Positions 8,059-16,404 of a stretch of DNA of 64,000 nt are shown here, in pieces. Position numbers and translations under genes: made by a program. The notes beneath the pieces are model-generated. The model did no database searches. It was not told the DNA's origin and saw only the letters and a program-made list of their open reading frames with translations. The DNA lies in contig JAJHRM010000002.1 of assembly GCA_020832965.1 (NCBI GenBank), forward strand, positions 1 through 64,000, given 5' to 3'. This stretch comes from Thermofilum sp. GTDB lineage: Archaea > Thermoproteota > Thermoprotei > Thermofilales > Thermofilaceae. Positions within the stretch are counted from its first letter, which is position 1. Every line of letters starts with the position of its first letter.

Positions 8059-9266
8059 AAACCTAGGTGCCTTTTTAGGAAGCCTCTGAACTCTGTTGCC
8101 AGCCTGCCCACCTCGTACTTCGCGTCGTCACACTCCTCGCGCTCCTCCTCGAGCCGCTCTAGGTAAAGCAGTGGAAGCCTTAGCACGGCGCACCTGTCCC
8201 TGTCCCAGGTGATACCACAGCTGGGGCACCGGTATGTTCTTGGCGCGACCTCCACGCCCCAGCTGCCGCAGATGGGACACTGCTTCCCGCTAGCGCGTAG
8301 TAGCCTGAACTCCGCGCCCTCGTAGCGTGCAAGGTTGCGGAGATGCTTCCTTGCCCGCAGAAGGGTTCTTTGCAGGGGTGTGCCTCTAAGCGTATCCGAG
8401 TCGATGGGGTCAACAAGCACTACCACGTGCATATTTCGTTCGCGCGCCTCCCTTACTACCTTCCTCAGGTCTCCTACGAGCCGCCTAATGAACTCGTCGT
8501 TCTCTCTTCTCTCCCTGTGCTTTGCTAGCGCGCTGAGCTCTCTCGCCCTCTCGGGTGTCATCGCTAGCGGGATCCGTGCTAATGCTTCGCGCGCCTCCCT
8601 CGAGGGCTTGTCAGCGAAGCTCTGGAGCAAGGAAACCACGCCCTCACGGTACCCATGGTTCGGGGGACGGTAGATCCTGAAGTGAGTCAGCCTCCACTTC
8701 CCATCGTAGTCGAAGACCGCGACCACGAAGCCGTAAGAGCTGTTCTCATCGACGCAGACGAGCCTAAGCCTGCCGCCCCTGCCGAGCGCTGAGTAAGCCT
8801 CCCTGCGCGCGATTATGCGCACGAATCCTTTGCGGGTGACCTGCAGGACGAAGTCGGGCCTAGGCTCCAGCCCGTTCTCCCCGACCAGCGCCCTGCAGAC
8901 TCTCTCCCGCAGCGGCACGACGACACCGTAGCTAGGGATGCGTAGCTCACCCCTGCGCAGGTCGATGACGCACGGCGCGTTCTTATCCCCCCTCGTGGTG
9001 CCGTCGGGCATGGTGAACCGTGCTGGCAATAACGCTGCTGGAGGATTGGGCATCGTCCTCTTCCCTGCTTCCTCGCGCATCTTTAAGACATTTTTCCACT
9101 CCTCTAGCCACACATCCCTGTAATACAGCGCGCCCTTGACCCTGGTTCTCCCGTCAGCGAAGTCCCTGAACAGCTGCCTGAGCCTCTCCGTGTTCTCGCC
9201 GTCGGCGTGGAGCTTGAAAACCCTGAACCCACCCCTCCAATTGCCCTTACCCTCGCTCCTGCTCAT
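7929..9266 (-). CDS. TnpB-like protein with zinc ribbon (family B, copy 1)
   Basis: A divergent TnpB/OrfB protein. RuvC motif I reads LVCVDENSSYGFVVAVFDYDG, and motif II has Asp in place of Glu in VVVLVDPIDSDTLRGT. The bridge helix LLRARKHLRNLARYEGA is followed by a zinc ribbon CPICG then CPSCG, and the last aspartates in TWDRDRCAV. The N-terminus (GGFRVFKLH, then RLRQLFRDFADGRTRVKGA) is shared with the copy at 12974. The last 40 or so codons after GFLNPVPQG run through the RNA-like region and are probably not functional protein: copy 2 stops at the equivalent point. No TnpA partner exists nearby. Confidence 0.82.
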   Translation of the reverse strand: MSRSEGKGNWRGGFRVFKLHADGENTERLRQLFRDFADGRTRVKGALYYRDVWLEEWKNVLKMREEAGKRTMPNPPAALLPARFTMPDGTTRGDKNAPCVIDLRRGELRIPSYGVVVPLRERVCRALVGENGLEPRPDFVLQVTRKGFVRIIARREAYSALGRGGRLRLVCVDENSSYGFVVAVFDYDGKWRLTHFRIYRPPNHGYREGVVSLLQSFADKPSREAREALARIPLAMTPERARELSALAKHRERRENDEFIRRLVGDLRKVVREARERNMHVVVLVDPIDSDTLRGTPLQRTLLRARKHLRNLARYEGAEFRLLRASGKQCPICGSWGVEVAPRTYRCPSCGITWDRDRCAVLRLPLLYLERLEEEREECDDAKYEVGRLATEFRGFLKRHLGFLNPVPQGRGNRNHGPRATGAPARGTEEAVRVKPLPQGRWTSP

Positions 9267-9275
9267 AGCGCGCGC

Positions 9276-9286
9276 TAGCGGGAACA
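9276..9286. repeat. Target-site repeat, high side of TnpB element B2
   Basis: TAGCGGGAACA, directly outside GCGCGCGC at 9268-9275; pairs with 7827-7837. Confidence 0.8.
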
Positions 9287-9299
9287 GCAGGTATGAGGT

Positions 9300-10484
9300 T
9301 TAACTAGACAGCTGCGCGTGCGGGTACTCAAATACCCACTCATCGATATTTAGAGCCAGGTCCTCCAGGATTCCCAGGGAGACTTCGCGCGGCAGCTTGA
9401 GGAACAGTTTAACTAGGTGCTTGCAGAACCTCTTCGACTCGGCAGACTTCTTCCAGTCCTCGCAGTCGTGGAAGATCCTCCTGTTCGCCAGGTCGATCTC
9501 CACCCTGTAGCTCTTCACCGTCGCGGATAAGGCGCTGCCCTCCACGCTGTACTTTACGCTTTCGTCGCTGATCTCCTTTGCGCGCTCAAACCTCTTCTCG
9601 CCGGCCAAGAAAATCAAGGCACTTTCTACATCTCCCTTTGAGACTACTTCCCGCAGGCTCTTAACCACCTTCATGGGGACAGACTTGAAGAAATTCTCCA
9701 TTTCCTGCAGCTTCTCCCTCTGCCTCCTGCTGGCAATTCCAAGCAGAGTCATCATTTGGAGGGCATTGTGAGGCGCGAAGCCCCTAAAGTGGTTGTTGAA
9801 GTATCCTAGAACCAGCTTAACATCCTCCTTGCTCAAGAATTCCTGAAGCCTACTCGCCCACCCGCTCAACTCCTCCATGGAGTAGTGGTAGTAGTACCAG
9901 GGGCTCTCCCCCCTGCCGTGCCACCTGATATAGACGAAGTCCGAAGTCTTCAGCATTAGGGGTGGGAGCAGGGGTTCGTCAACAATTGTAAGGGCTATGC
10001 CCGCTTCCCTTAGCTTCCTGAACACTTCTTCGCACAGCCACGAGTGGTCCCTGAACTCTACAGCGAACCTGGGACCCTTAGGTAGAAGCTCCAGGAAGGA
10101 GTCAAACCAAGGAACCTCACGCATAGGCACGGGGGGCATCTGAATGAGCACAGCCCCCAACTTCTTCAGCTCTTCCAGGGGTCGGATAGACTTGAAGAAG
10201 ACTTCGAGTTCCCCGCCTAACAGCTTTGGGTTAAGCACCTTCTTGTGCGTCACACCCCTATACATCTTCACGGAGAACAGGAAGTCCCTGGGGGAAGCCT
10301 CAGCAAGCCCCCTGTAAAACCTCTCGCTCAGTATGGTGTAGAAGGAAGAGTTTATCTCAACGGTGTTGAAGAACCTGGTATAGAAGGAGAACATCCCCCT
10401 CTCGCTCTCGTAGAAGACGTCGAGCCAGTCATCGTAGTCCCAGCCAGACGTGCCTATGAATACCCTTGGATAAAGCAGACCCAT
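9300..10484 (-). CDS. DUF72 family protein with long C-terminal extension
   Basis: TIM-barrel-like DUF72 (YecE) protein, function unknown. The family hallmarks are clear: VFIGTSGWDYDDW, NTVEINSSFYT, FLFSVKMYRGVTH, VEFRDHSW and YIRWHGRGESPWYYY. DUF72 domains are about 240 aa; this one has about 150 more residues with SWIM-zinc-finger-like spacing near the end (HDCEDW then KRFCKHLVK). A second, standard-length DUF72 protein lies at 26675. ATG 10484 is preferred over 10529: ACATAAAAATG at 10505-10515 is a TATA box 25 bases upstream, and residues before it are unlike the family. Confidence 0.85.
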   Translation of the reverse strand: MGLLYPRVFIGTSGWDYDDWLDVFYESERGMFSFYTRFFNTVEINSSFYTILSERFYRGLAEASPRDFLFSVKMYRGVTHKKVLNPKLLGGELEVFFKSIRPLEELKKLGAVLIQMPPVPMREVPWFDSFLELLPKGPRFAVEFRDHSWLCEEVFRKLREAGIALTIVDEPLLPPLMLKTSDFVYIRWHGRGESPWYYYHYSMEELSGWASRLQEFLSKEDVKLVLGYFNNHFRGFAPHNALQMMTLLGIASRRQREKLQEMENFFKSVPMKVVKSLREVVSKGDVESALIFLAGEKRFERAKEISDESVKYSVEGSALSATVKSYRVEIDLANRRIFHDCEDWKKSAESKRFCKHLVKLFLKLPREVSLGILEDLALNIDEWVFEYPHAQLSS

Positions 10485-10580
10485 AACGTATCCAGTAGCG
10501 CCGTCATTTTTATGTTTTAGCTTGAGCAAAAGCCTAATTAAGGTAAAACCCGCTTTGTGTAACGGGAGCAGTGGCGAGCG

Positions 10581-12161
10581 ATGTCATTCAAACTCTCCAG
10601 GGAAAGTGAAGAAGGCTCAGTAGAGTACAAGTCCAGGCTCTCAGCCAGCGGCGACGATAGGATTGAGAGGCTAGCCTCCCAAATGAGGTACAGGCTTTTC
10701 GAGGGGGGAGGAGAAGCCCTATACCTCTTGGGCGTCGACGACGGCGGGGTACCGGTCGGCTTGAGCCCGGAGGAAGAAGAGGAGTCTCTCCAAATACTCG
10801 ACATCGTGGCGGGCAGGATAGGGGCCAAAGTGAGGGTACTTGAGAGGGTCTCCACAAGCCGGGGAAACCTAGTAAGAGTCCTCGTGAGGGTGAGTAGGGA
10901 GGAGTCTCCCCCTGTTCAAACCACCATAGCAGTCATGGGGAATGTGGACGCTGGGAAAAGTACAACTATCGGCGCTCTCTGCACAGGAGAGCTTGACGAC
11001 GGCAGGGGGAAATGCATGAGGAAAGTAGCCAGGTTTGAGCACGAGATAATTACGGGTAGAACTTCTTCAGTCGTAGTTAGGCTACTAGGCTTTGACATGG
11101 AGGGTCGGCCGATAAACTGGAACCTCCCCAACCCCTTAGATGAGGCGCAAATCTACCTGTCCTCAAAAAAGATAATCTACTTCATTGATGTTGGAGGGCA
11201 TGAGAGGTACCTGAGGACCGCCCTGCGAGGCGTCATGTCCCGCTTACCGGACTACGTGATGCTTGTTGTAGCTGCCAACTCAGGCTTGCAGGTGATGGGG
11301 AGAGAGCACCTGGGCGTGGGGCTTGCTTTACGCATTCCGGTCTTCGTCGTAGTCACAAAGGTAGATATGGTAGACAGGAAGGTCCTCGGGGCCACGCTGA
11401 TCGACACGCTTGAGACTCTTAGGAGGGTGGACAGGAAGCCTATGATCGTTGGCTCCATAAGGGACGTCTACCGGCTCGTAGAATTAATGCCCAGCGGCCG
11501 CGTGGTGCCAGTATTCCTCGTCTCTAACACGACTGGCGAGGGCTTCGAGCTCTTAACAGAGTTCCTAAACCTCCTACCCCCGAGGCTCCGCTGGAACGAG
11601 AACATGGGTAAACCACTCCTCGCTTACGTAAGTGACGTCTACGACGTGAGGGGCGTTGGACCAGTAATCGCTGTAGCGATTGAAAGAGGAGTAGTGAAAG
11701 AGGGGGAGGAGGTATACATAGGTCCATTCGCGGACTCGTCCTGGAAAAGAGTGCGGGTGAAATCCATACACATAAATCGCACAGTTGCGACCTCGGCGAA
11801 AGCAGGCGAAGAGGCAACGCTCGCTCTAGCAGGGATCGAAGCCGACCAGCTGGAGAAAGGGCTAGCCGTCTCGCACCAGCAATTGAAGCCAGTATGGGAG
11901 CTAGAGGCGCACGTGGTTATACTTAAGCATCCAACAACCATAAGGAGAGGCTACCAGACAGTGCTGCATGCACACTCCATTAGGAGCCCGGTCGTCTTTA
12001 CCTACATGAGCCACGAGCCGATGAGGACAGGCGACTCCGGGACTGTGGGGCTGAGATTTATCTACCACCCGTGGTACCTTGAGCTAGACACAAGAATAAT
12101 TCTCAGGGACTCGAGAACGAGAGCAATAGGTAGGGTAACAAAGTTGCTGTACTCAAGGTGA
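10581..12161 (+). CDS. GTPBP1-like translational GTPase
   Basis: EF-Tu-related GTPase of the GTPBP1/GTPBP2 group found in archaea. G1 is GNVDAGKST, the switch II region is FIDVGGHERY, and G4 is VTKVDMVD. About 110 residues precede the G domain, and EF-Tu-like domains 2 and 3 follow (VGPVIAVAIERGVVKEGEEVYIGP). Length of 526 aa agrees with the family. It probably acts on ribosomes or mRNA, as inferred from the eukaryotic homologues. The gene ends directly before a GCGCGCGCG tract at 12163. Confidence 0.88.
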   Translation: MSFKLSRESEEGSVEYKSRLSASGDDRIERLASQMRYRLFEGGGEALYLLGVDDGGVPVGLSPEEEEESLQILDIVAGRIGAKVRVLERVSTSRGNLVRVLVRVSREESPPVQTTIAVMGNVDAGKSTTIGALCTGELDDGRGKCMRKVARFEHEIITGRTSSVVVRLLGFDMEGRPINWNLPNPLDEAQIYLSSKKIIYFIDVGGHERYLRTALRGVMSRLPDYVMLVVAANSGLQVMGREHLGVGLALRIPVFVVVTKVDMVDRKVLGATLIDTLETLRRVDRKPMIVGSIRDVYRLVELMPSGRVVPVFLVSNTTGEGFELLTEFLNLLPPRLRWNENMGKPLLAYVSDVYDVRGVGPVIAVAIERGVVKEGEEVYIGPFADSSWKRVRVKSIHINRTVATSAKAGEEATLALAGIEADQLEKGLAVSHQQLKPVWELEAHVVILKHPTTIRRGYQTVLHAHSIRSPVVFTYMSHEPMRTGDSGTVGLRFIYHPWYLELDTRIILRDSRTRAIGRVTKLLYSR

Positions 12162-12241
12162 AGCGCGCGCGACCCAGGCTAGGGAAAACTTTAAATGTAT
12201 GGGAAACTATTCTACAGGCAACGTGCTGAGTGGTGGGGAGA

Positions 12242-12772
12242 ATGCCACTAAACCTTCCACCTGGGAAGAATCCTCCAGAAGACATCTACGTCGTCGTCGA
12301 GATCCCCCAGGGTAGCAACATCAAATACGAGCTAGACAAGGAGAGCGGGATGATCTTCGTTGACAGAGTCCTATTCACGAGCATGGTATTCCCATTCAAC
12401 TACGGCTTCATACCCGGAACACTTGAGGAAGACGGGGACCCTGTAGACGTCGTCCTCCTCAGCTACGACTCAGTGGCGCCTGGAAGCATTGTCCGCGCAA
12501 GGCCAATAGGTCTCCTCGAGATGGAGGATGAGAACGGGCCGGACAGCAAAGTGATCGCGGTGCCCCACGAAAAAATAGACAACAGGTTTGCAGGCATAAA
12601 AGACATTGCAGACGTGAATGAAGCGGTGAAGGAGCGCATCAAACACTTCTTCGAACACTACAAAGAGTTAGAGAAGGGGAAGTGGGTAAAGGTGAAGAGC
12701 TGGAGAGGGCGGGAAGCAGCGCTCGAAGTCGTCCGAAAGGCTATCGAGAGATTTAGCAAGCCTCAAAAGTAG
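12242..12772 (+). CDS. ppa: Inorganic pyrophosphatase
   Basis: Soluble family I pyrophosphatase that hydrolyses PPi made by biosynthesis. The signature [12 protein letters not shown] carries the metal-binding aspartates, with [14 protein letters not shown] and [11 protein letters not shown] before it. The length of 176 aa is usual. ATG 12242 is preferred over GTG 12230: GGTGGGGAG lies just upstream and family members begin MxLxxxxPG. AAAACTTTAAATG at 12185-12197 is the likely promoter. The gene ends ten bases before the repeat that marks the next TnpB element. Confidence 0.95.
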   Translation: MPLNLPPGKNPPEDIYVVVEIPQGSNIKYELDKESGMIFVDRVLFTSMVFPFNYGFIPGTLEEDGDPVDVVLLSYDSVAPGSIVRARPIGLLEMEDENGPDSKVIAVPHEKIDNRFAGIKDIADVNEAVKERIKHFFEHYKELEKGKWVKVKSWRGREAALEVVRKAIERFSKPQK

Positions 12773-12781
12773 TTTCACCTG

Positions 12782-12792
12782 CAACACCTATT
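12782..12792. repeat. Possible target-site repeat, low side of composite B3
   Basis: CAACACCTATT, directly outside GCGCGCGC at 12793. It resembles CAATATCTATT at 14653-14663 (nine of eleven; both differences are transitions). Confidence 0.5.
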
Positions 12793-12975
12793 GCGCGCGC
12801 ACACCCTCATCTCCGCCTTGTTGGTGGCGGCCTCACCGCGCCCCCAGTGTTGCTGTGGAGGCGCTCCGGGTTCATGGGGTCCGCCCCGTTGCCGGGGTTC
12901 ACACCCTCCTCGGTCCCGCGCGCTGGAGCACCTGGAGTAGTTGCCGCTGTGCGGCTTTCCCCCAGGGGAACGGCT
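12793..12975 (-). ncRNA. Omega-RNA-like 3' region of element B3
   Basis: Reverse-strand blocks match B2: GTGCTCCAGCGCGCGGGACC, then a hairpin CCCCG-GCAA-CGGGG with a GNRA loop, GGACCCCATGAACCC, and the terminus AAGGCGGAGATGAGGGTG followed by TGCGCGCGC. It begins just at the tnpB stop codon. Transcription is inferred. Confidence 0.65.
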
Positions 12976-14212
12976 AGTACTGCAGGATGCTCGGGTGCTT
13001 CTCCAGCCACTCCCTCATGGCTTCGAGGACCCTCGCAGCCATCGCCGTGTCGTCGTCTGATTCTTCTCTTATCATGCGCGCGAAGTAGGCGTAGGCGAGG
13101 TTGTAGAGTACGCCCTTGTCCCTGTCCCAGCGCAGCCCGCACCTCGGGCACCCGTATACCCTGCTACGCCTCGTGTGCCCGACCTCCCTGCCCCAGCAGC
13201 CGCAACGCGGGCAATGCCTTCCGCTAGCGCGTAGCAGCCTGAGCATCGCTCCCTCGTACACAGCCAGGTTCCTCAAGCGTCTCCTTGCTCGCAGTAAGGT
13301 GCCCTGCAACTTTGTCCCTCTGAGCGAGTCCGGGTCTATCGGGTCCACGAGCATCAATACGTTCATGCCCCGCTTGCGTGCCTCCCTCACGAGCCTGCGC
13401 ACCCTCGCAGCCAGCCTCTGGACGAATGCTTCGTTGAGTCTCCTCTCCCTTGCCCTAGTAGCTCCGGCGAGCTCCCTAGCCCTCTCAGCCGTCAGCCTCT
13501 CAAGCACCTCTTGCGGGAGGATTTCCGCCAGCCGTTGCCTAACCTCCCCGCTGGGCTTCGCGGCGTAGCTCTGCAGCAGCTTCGCAACCCCACGCCTGTA
13601 GCCGTGGTTGGGGGGCCTGAGTTTCTCGAAGAACCTAAGCGAAACCTTGGTTCCGTCCGTGCTCACGTCCCAAGCAGTGAGCGCGAAGCCGTAGGAGCTG
13701 TTCTCGTCCAGGGTTATTACTCGGAGGGGCAACGCAAGCGCTGCCTGAACCTCCCTACGCGCTACGACCCTGAGGAAGCCCCTCCTAGTAACCTGCAAGA
13801 CGAAATCCGGCCTAGGCTCCAGCGCGTTCTCCTCGATCAACGCCTTGGCGAGGCTTCTCCGCAGCGGCACCCTCACGTTGTAGCTAGGGATGCGCAGCTC
13901 AAGCCTGCGTAGGTCGATGATGCAGGGGGCAGCAGTGTTCCCCCTCGCGCTCCCGTCGGGCATTACGAATCGCACCAGTAGCAGCACTGCTGGAGGACTA
14001 GGCATTGTCCTCCTCCCAGCTTCCTCGCGCATCTTTAATACGTTCCCCCACTCCTCTAGCCACTCCTCCCTGTAGCACAGCGCGCCCTTGACCCTGGTTC
14101 TCCCGTTAACAAAGTCCCTGAACAGCTGCCTAAGCCTCGGCAGGTTCTCGCTGCTGACGTGGAGCTTGAACACCCTGAACCCACCCCTCAAACCACCCTC
14201 ACCCTCCTCCAT
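12974..14212 (-). CDS. TnpB-like protein with zinc ribbon (family B, copy 2)
   Basis: 412 aa and a close relative of the protein at 7929 across its whole length (for example GGFRVFKLH, NGRTRVKGALCYR, EPRPDFVLQVTRRGF). RuvC motif I is VITLDENSSYGFALTAWDV, and motif II has Asp (LMLVDPIDPDSLRGTKLQ). The zinc ribbon is CPRCG then CPRCG, with WDRDKG after it: the final aspartates are kept but the following residues differ from the usual NAA. The stop codon falls just before the RNA-like hairpin, which probably marks the true end of family B proteins. Confidence 0.82.
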   Translation of the reverse strand: MEEGEGGLRGGFRVFKLHVSSENLPRLRQLFRDFVNGRTRVKGALCYREEWLEEWGNVLKMREEAGRRTMPSPPAVLLLVRFVMPDGSARGNTAAPCIIDLRRLELRIPSYNVRVPLRRSLAKALIEENALEPRPDFVLQVTRRGFLRVVARREVQAALALPLRVITLDENSSYGFALTAWDVSTDGTKVSLRFFEKLRPPNHGYRRGVAKLLQSYAAKPSGEVRQRLAEILPQEVLERLTAERARELAGATRARERRLNEAFVQRLAARVRRLVREARKRGMNVLMLVDPIDPDSLRGTKLQGTLLRARRRLRNLAVYEGAMLRLLRASGRHCPRCGCWGREVGHTRRSRVYGCPRCGLRWDRDKGVLYNLAYAYFARMIREESDDDTAMAARVLEAMREWLEKHPSILQY

Positions 14213-14396
14213 ATTCCCACCCTCTCGCGTTACCTCGAGCCCCGGAACCCCTCCCCTGCTGGCTCATCTCCTCAGGAGTTTCCTCCCCAGCCACCTCCCC
14301 GGGCATTTCTAGACACGCCGAGTGAGCTCCTCACAGTAGAAAAGCGTTGTTGTTGGAGTAGACCGAAAGTAAACATGGATAAGCCGGTAACTGCTC

Positions 14397-14546
14397 ATGC
14401 AAGCACCCCCGCGCCAGCTCAGCGTGCGGAGGGAGTACCTGGAGCTCCTGAGGCACATACTCGAGGGCAGGGGGAAGAAGGGCTGGAGGGTGTACAGGAA
14501 TGCCACTGTAGCGGCCTTTGATGAGGTTTTTAGCGCGCGCAACTAA
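14397..14546 (+). CDS. Small ORF or gene fragment ending in a GCGCGC tract
   Basis: 49 codons starting MQAPPRQLSVRREYLELLRH and ending in SARN, where the SAR codons are the GCGCGC tract itself. The charged helical sequence and codon choice look like genuine coding DNA, but no family is recognised. It is probably the truncated remainder of a gene joined to GCGCGC. It lies between the family B tnpB start and the GH57 gene, inside the B3 composite. Confidence 0.35.
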   Translation: MQAPPRQLSVRREYLELLRHILEGRGKKGWRVYRNATVAAFDEVFSARN

Positions 14547-14652
14547 CAGCAACAATCCGCGTAGCGCACGCCTCACCTCAACAAGAGCGTACTTCGCGCG
14601 CTACCCCTCCACCAAGTGCTCCAGTCCCAAGATTCTTGCAAGCGCGCACGCT

Positions 14653-14663
14653 CAATATCTATT
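14653..14663. repeat. Possible target-site repeat, high side of composite B3
   Basis: CAATATCTATT, following GCGCGCACGCT; the partner of 12782-12792. It overlaps the TATA box of the GH57 gene. Confidence 0.5.
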
Positions 14664-14698
14664 TAAAATCAACTTTAATTCTAAAACCTGGTGAGCAA

Positions 14699-16282
14699 TT
14701 GAAGCACGTCGTCTTCATGTTCGAGGTTCACCAGCCCTACAGGCTTCGTAGAAACATTAGGCAGGCGCTTATCCAGGCGCTAATTAGGAACGGGAAGATA
14801 ACCTCCGAGGATATGGAGAGAGCGTACTTTGATGAGGAACTTAACAGGCACGTTTTTGAGAGGGTGGCGAAGAGATGCTACATGCCCGCAAATCACGTAG
14901 TAAAGGAGCAGCTAGAGTACTTCAAGGACGCGGGCAAGAAATTCAAGGTCTCATATGGCTTGTCAGGCGTCCTCATCGAACAGGCCTTAAAATGGTACCC
15001 AGAGCTTATTGAGAGCTTCCGGGCGCTTGCATCCACGGGGCTTGTCGAATTCCTTGACCAAACATATTACCACAGCCTCGCCTTCCTAGTTTCAGAGGAG
15101 GAGTTTATCTACCAGCTGCATGAGCACAGGAAACTTATCAAGAAGGAGCTAAACTTCGAGCCAAGAGGAGTAGAGAATACAGAGTTCATTTACAACAACT
15201 ACATTGGCTGCCTCTTCGACAGGCTGGGATACAGGGTAGTTCTGACTGAGGGCGCTGAGAGAGCACTTAACTGGCGAAGCCCAAACTACCTCTACAAGGC
15301 GAAAAACTGCGATATCCGCATCCTAATGCGAAACTACAGGCTCTCAGACGACATAGGCTTCCGCTTTGGAGCTAGGGAGTGGAGCGAGTACCCGCTCACA
15401 GCCGAAAAGTACTCGGCATGGCTGGCAGCGACCCCCGGCGACGTTATACTGGTAGCGATGGACTACGAAACCTTCGGAGAACATTTCTCAGCCGAGACGG
15501 GGATACTTGAGTTCCTGAAGTGGCTCCCAGGCGAGGTATTGAAGTGGGGGAACCTGGTGACATCAACACCCACGGAGGTTGCAGAACTCCTCCAGCCTAG
15601 GGACGAGTTAGATGTCCCGGAACACTTAACTATCTCATGGGCAGACCTCGAGAGAGACCTCTCTGCGTGGATAGGGAACTTCATGCAGCAGGAAGCTTTC
15701 AACAGGTTAAAGAACCTGTGGCTACAGATAAGGGCGCTACGTAACCCCGGGTATGAGAGGCTCTGGCGCCTCCTCTCGATAAGCGACCACTACTACTACA
15801 TGTCAACTAAGGGTGGTGGTCCAGGAGACGTACACTCGTACTTCAGCCCCTACAAGAACCCATTCGAAGCCTACATGCTCTTTTCAGACGCGATCGGCGA
15901 CCTTGAAGCTAGAACGCTAGTAGCGCTTGAAAAAGACAAAAAATCCCTATTGAGGTATGCCTGGATGAGGAACCTCCCGGGCGAAAGCAGATTCTTCTTC
16001 CACGCTGGGCTGGGGAAGCCTCTCGGGAAACAAGCCTCGGACATGTCCTCCTTTATCCAGCTGGTACGAGAGGTTCCGCTAGAAAGCATAATTCATCACC
16101 AGTCCCTTCAAGACTTCGCTAACTGGATCGAATTTGTCGTTGGCGACGCCGAACTCGCACGCAGAATCAGAGAAGTCAGAGTTATTCCGGGGGAGGAGCT
16201 GAGAAACTCTATCTTGAAAGTCCTCGAGGAGAGGAGGGCAGAGCTGTTTGGGCAGCACAAGGCATCATGGCAAGGGGATTAA
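14699..16282 (+). CDS. Glycoside hydrolase family 57 protein (alpha-amylase-like)
   Basis: Retaining alpha-glycan-active enzyme of GH57. It opens with FMFEVHQPYRL (motif HQP), then FLDQTYYHSLAF, PRGVENTEFIYNN with the probable nucleophile region, and AMDYETFGEH with the probable acid/base aspartate. There is no signal peptide, so it likely acts on intracellular glycogen-like polymer. The TTG at 14699 is preferred: TATTTAAAATC lies about 35 bases upstream, and GGTGAG sits just before it. The final residues KASWQGD are not native: they were created by the insertion at 16261, and the original C-terminus can be rebuilt as FGQHN followed by TAG. Confidence 0.88.
   Translation: MKHVVFMFEVHQPYRLRRNIRQALIQALIRNGKITSEDMERAYFDEELNRHVFERVAKRCYMPANHVVKEQLEYFKDAGKKFKVSYGLSGVLIEQALKWYPELIESFRALASTGLVEFLDQTYYHSLAFLVSEEEFIYQLHEHRKLIKKELNFEPRGVENTEFIYNNYIGCLFDRLGYRVVLTEGAERALNWRSPNYLYKAKNCDIRILMRNYRLSDDIGFRFGAREWSEYPLTAEKYSAWLAATPGDVILVAMDYETFGEHFSAETGILEFLKWLPGEVLKWGNLVTSTPTEVAELLQPRDELDVPEHLTISWADLERDLSAWIGNFMQQEAFNRLKNLWLQIRALRNPGYERLWRLLSISDHYYYMSTKGGGPGDVHSYFSPYKNPFEAYMLFSDAIGDLEARTLVALEKDKKSLLRYAWMRNLPGESRFFFHAGLGKPLGKQASDMSSFIQLVREVPLESIIHHQSLQDFANWIEFVVGDAELARRIREVRVIPGEELRNSILKVLEERRAELFGQHKASWQGD
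16249..16260. repeat. Target-site repeat, left side of solo element A16
   Basis: TGGGCAGCACAA inside the end of the GH57 gene. It matches 16405-16416 in eleven of twelve bases, nine of them contiguous (GCAGCACAA). Confidence 0.75.
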
Positions 16283-16404
16283 GTGCCTTAGCTTAGGGGT
16301 GCAGCTGCCGGAGTGCGTCACGACGAAAAGCTTTTTACCAACACCCTCAAGAGTGAAAAACCATAACCCCCGCGAAAAGGCGGAATAACAGGTGGCGCAC
16401 GCGC
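16261..16404 (+). mobile_element. Solo family A element with TnpB C-terminal remnant and RNA scaffold (A16)
   Basis: One frame reads QLPECVTTKSFLPTPSRVKN, the decayed C-terminus of a family A TnpB. It is followed by CCCCGCGAAAAGGCGG, which pairs as a stem, then AATAACAGGTGGCGCACGCGC. Direct repeats flank it. ACGAAAAGCTTTTTA at 16328-16342 looks like a promoter. The right end supplies the GTG at 16392 now used by the next gene. Confidence 0.72.

Larger units (their letters stand above)
7838..9275 (-). mobile_element. TnpB element, family B (B2)
   Basis: A 1.44-kb unit bounded on both sides by GCGCGCGC (7838-7845 and 9268-9275) and flanked by an 11-bp direct repeat differing at one base. It contains one TnpB-like gene in reverse orientation and its 3' structured region, and no other gene. 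The TnpB start codon is only two bases from the left GCGCGCGC. Removing the element and one repeat leaves a short spacer between the DUF429 and DUF72 genes. Confidence 0.82.
12793..14652 (-). mobile_element. TnpB element, family B (B3), probably composite
   Basis: The right end GCGCGCGC at 12793 is clear. The left end is less certain: tnpB starts at 14212 behind a degraded TAACGCGAG, while a further 440 bases of non-native DNA run to GCGCGCACGCT at 14642-14652. That outer point is flanked by an 11-bp repeat with two transitions, so the whole 1.86 kb may be one insertion carrying nested debris. Removing it joins ppa to a TATTTAAAA promoter in front of the GH57 gene. Confidence 0.55.

Noticed and set aside
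12807..13568. Frames overlapping the family B copy 2 gene in other phases
   Set aside because: Low-complexity Arg/Pro/Ser translations without motifs; the tnpB frame explains the region.
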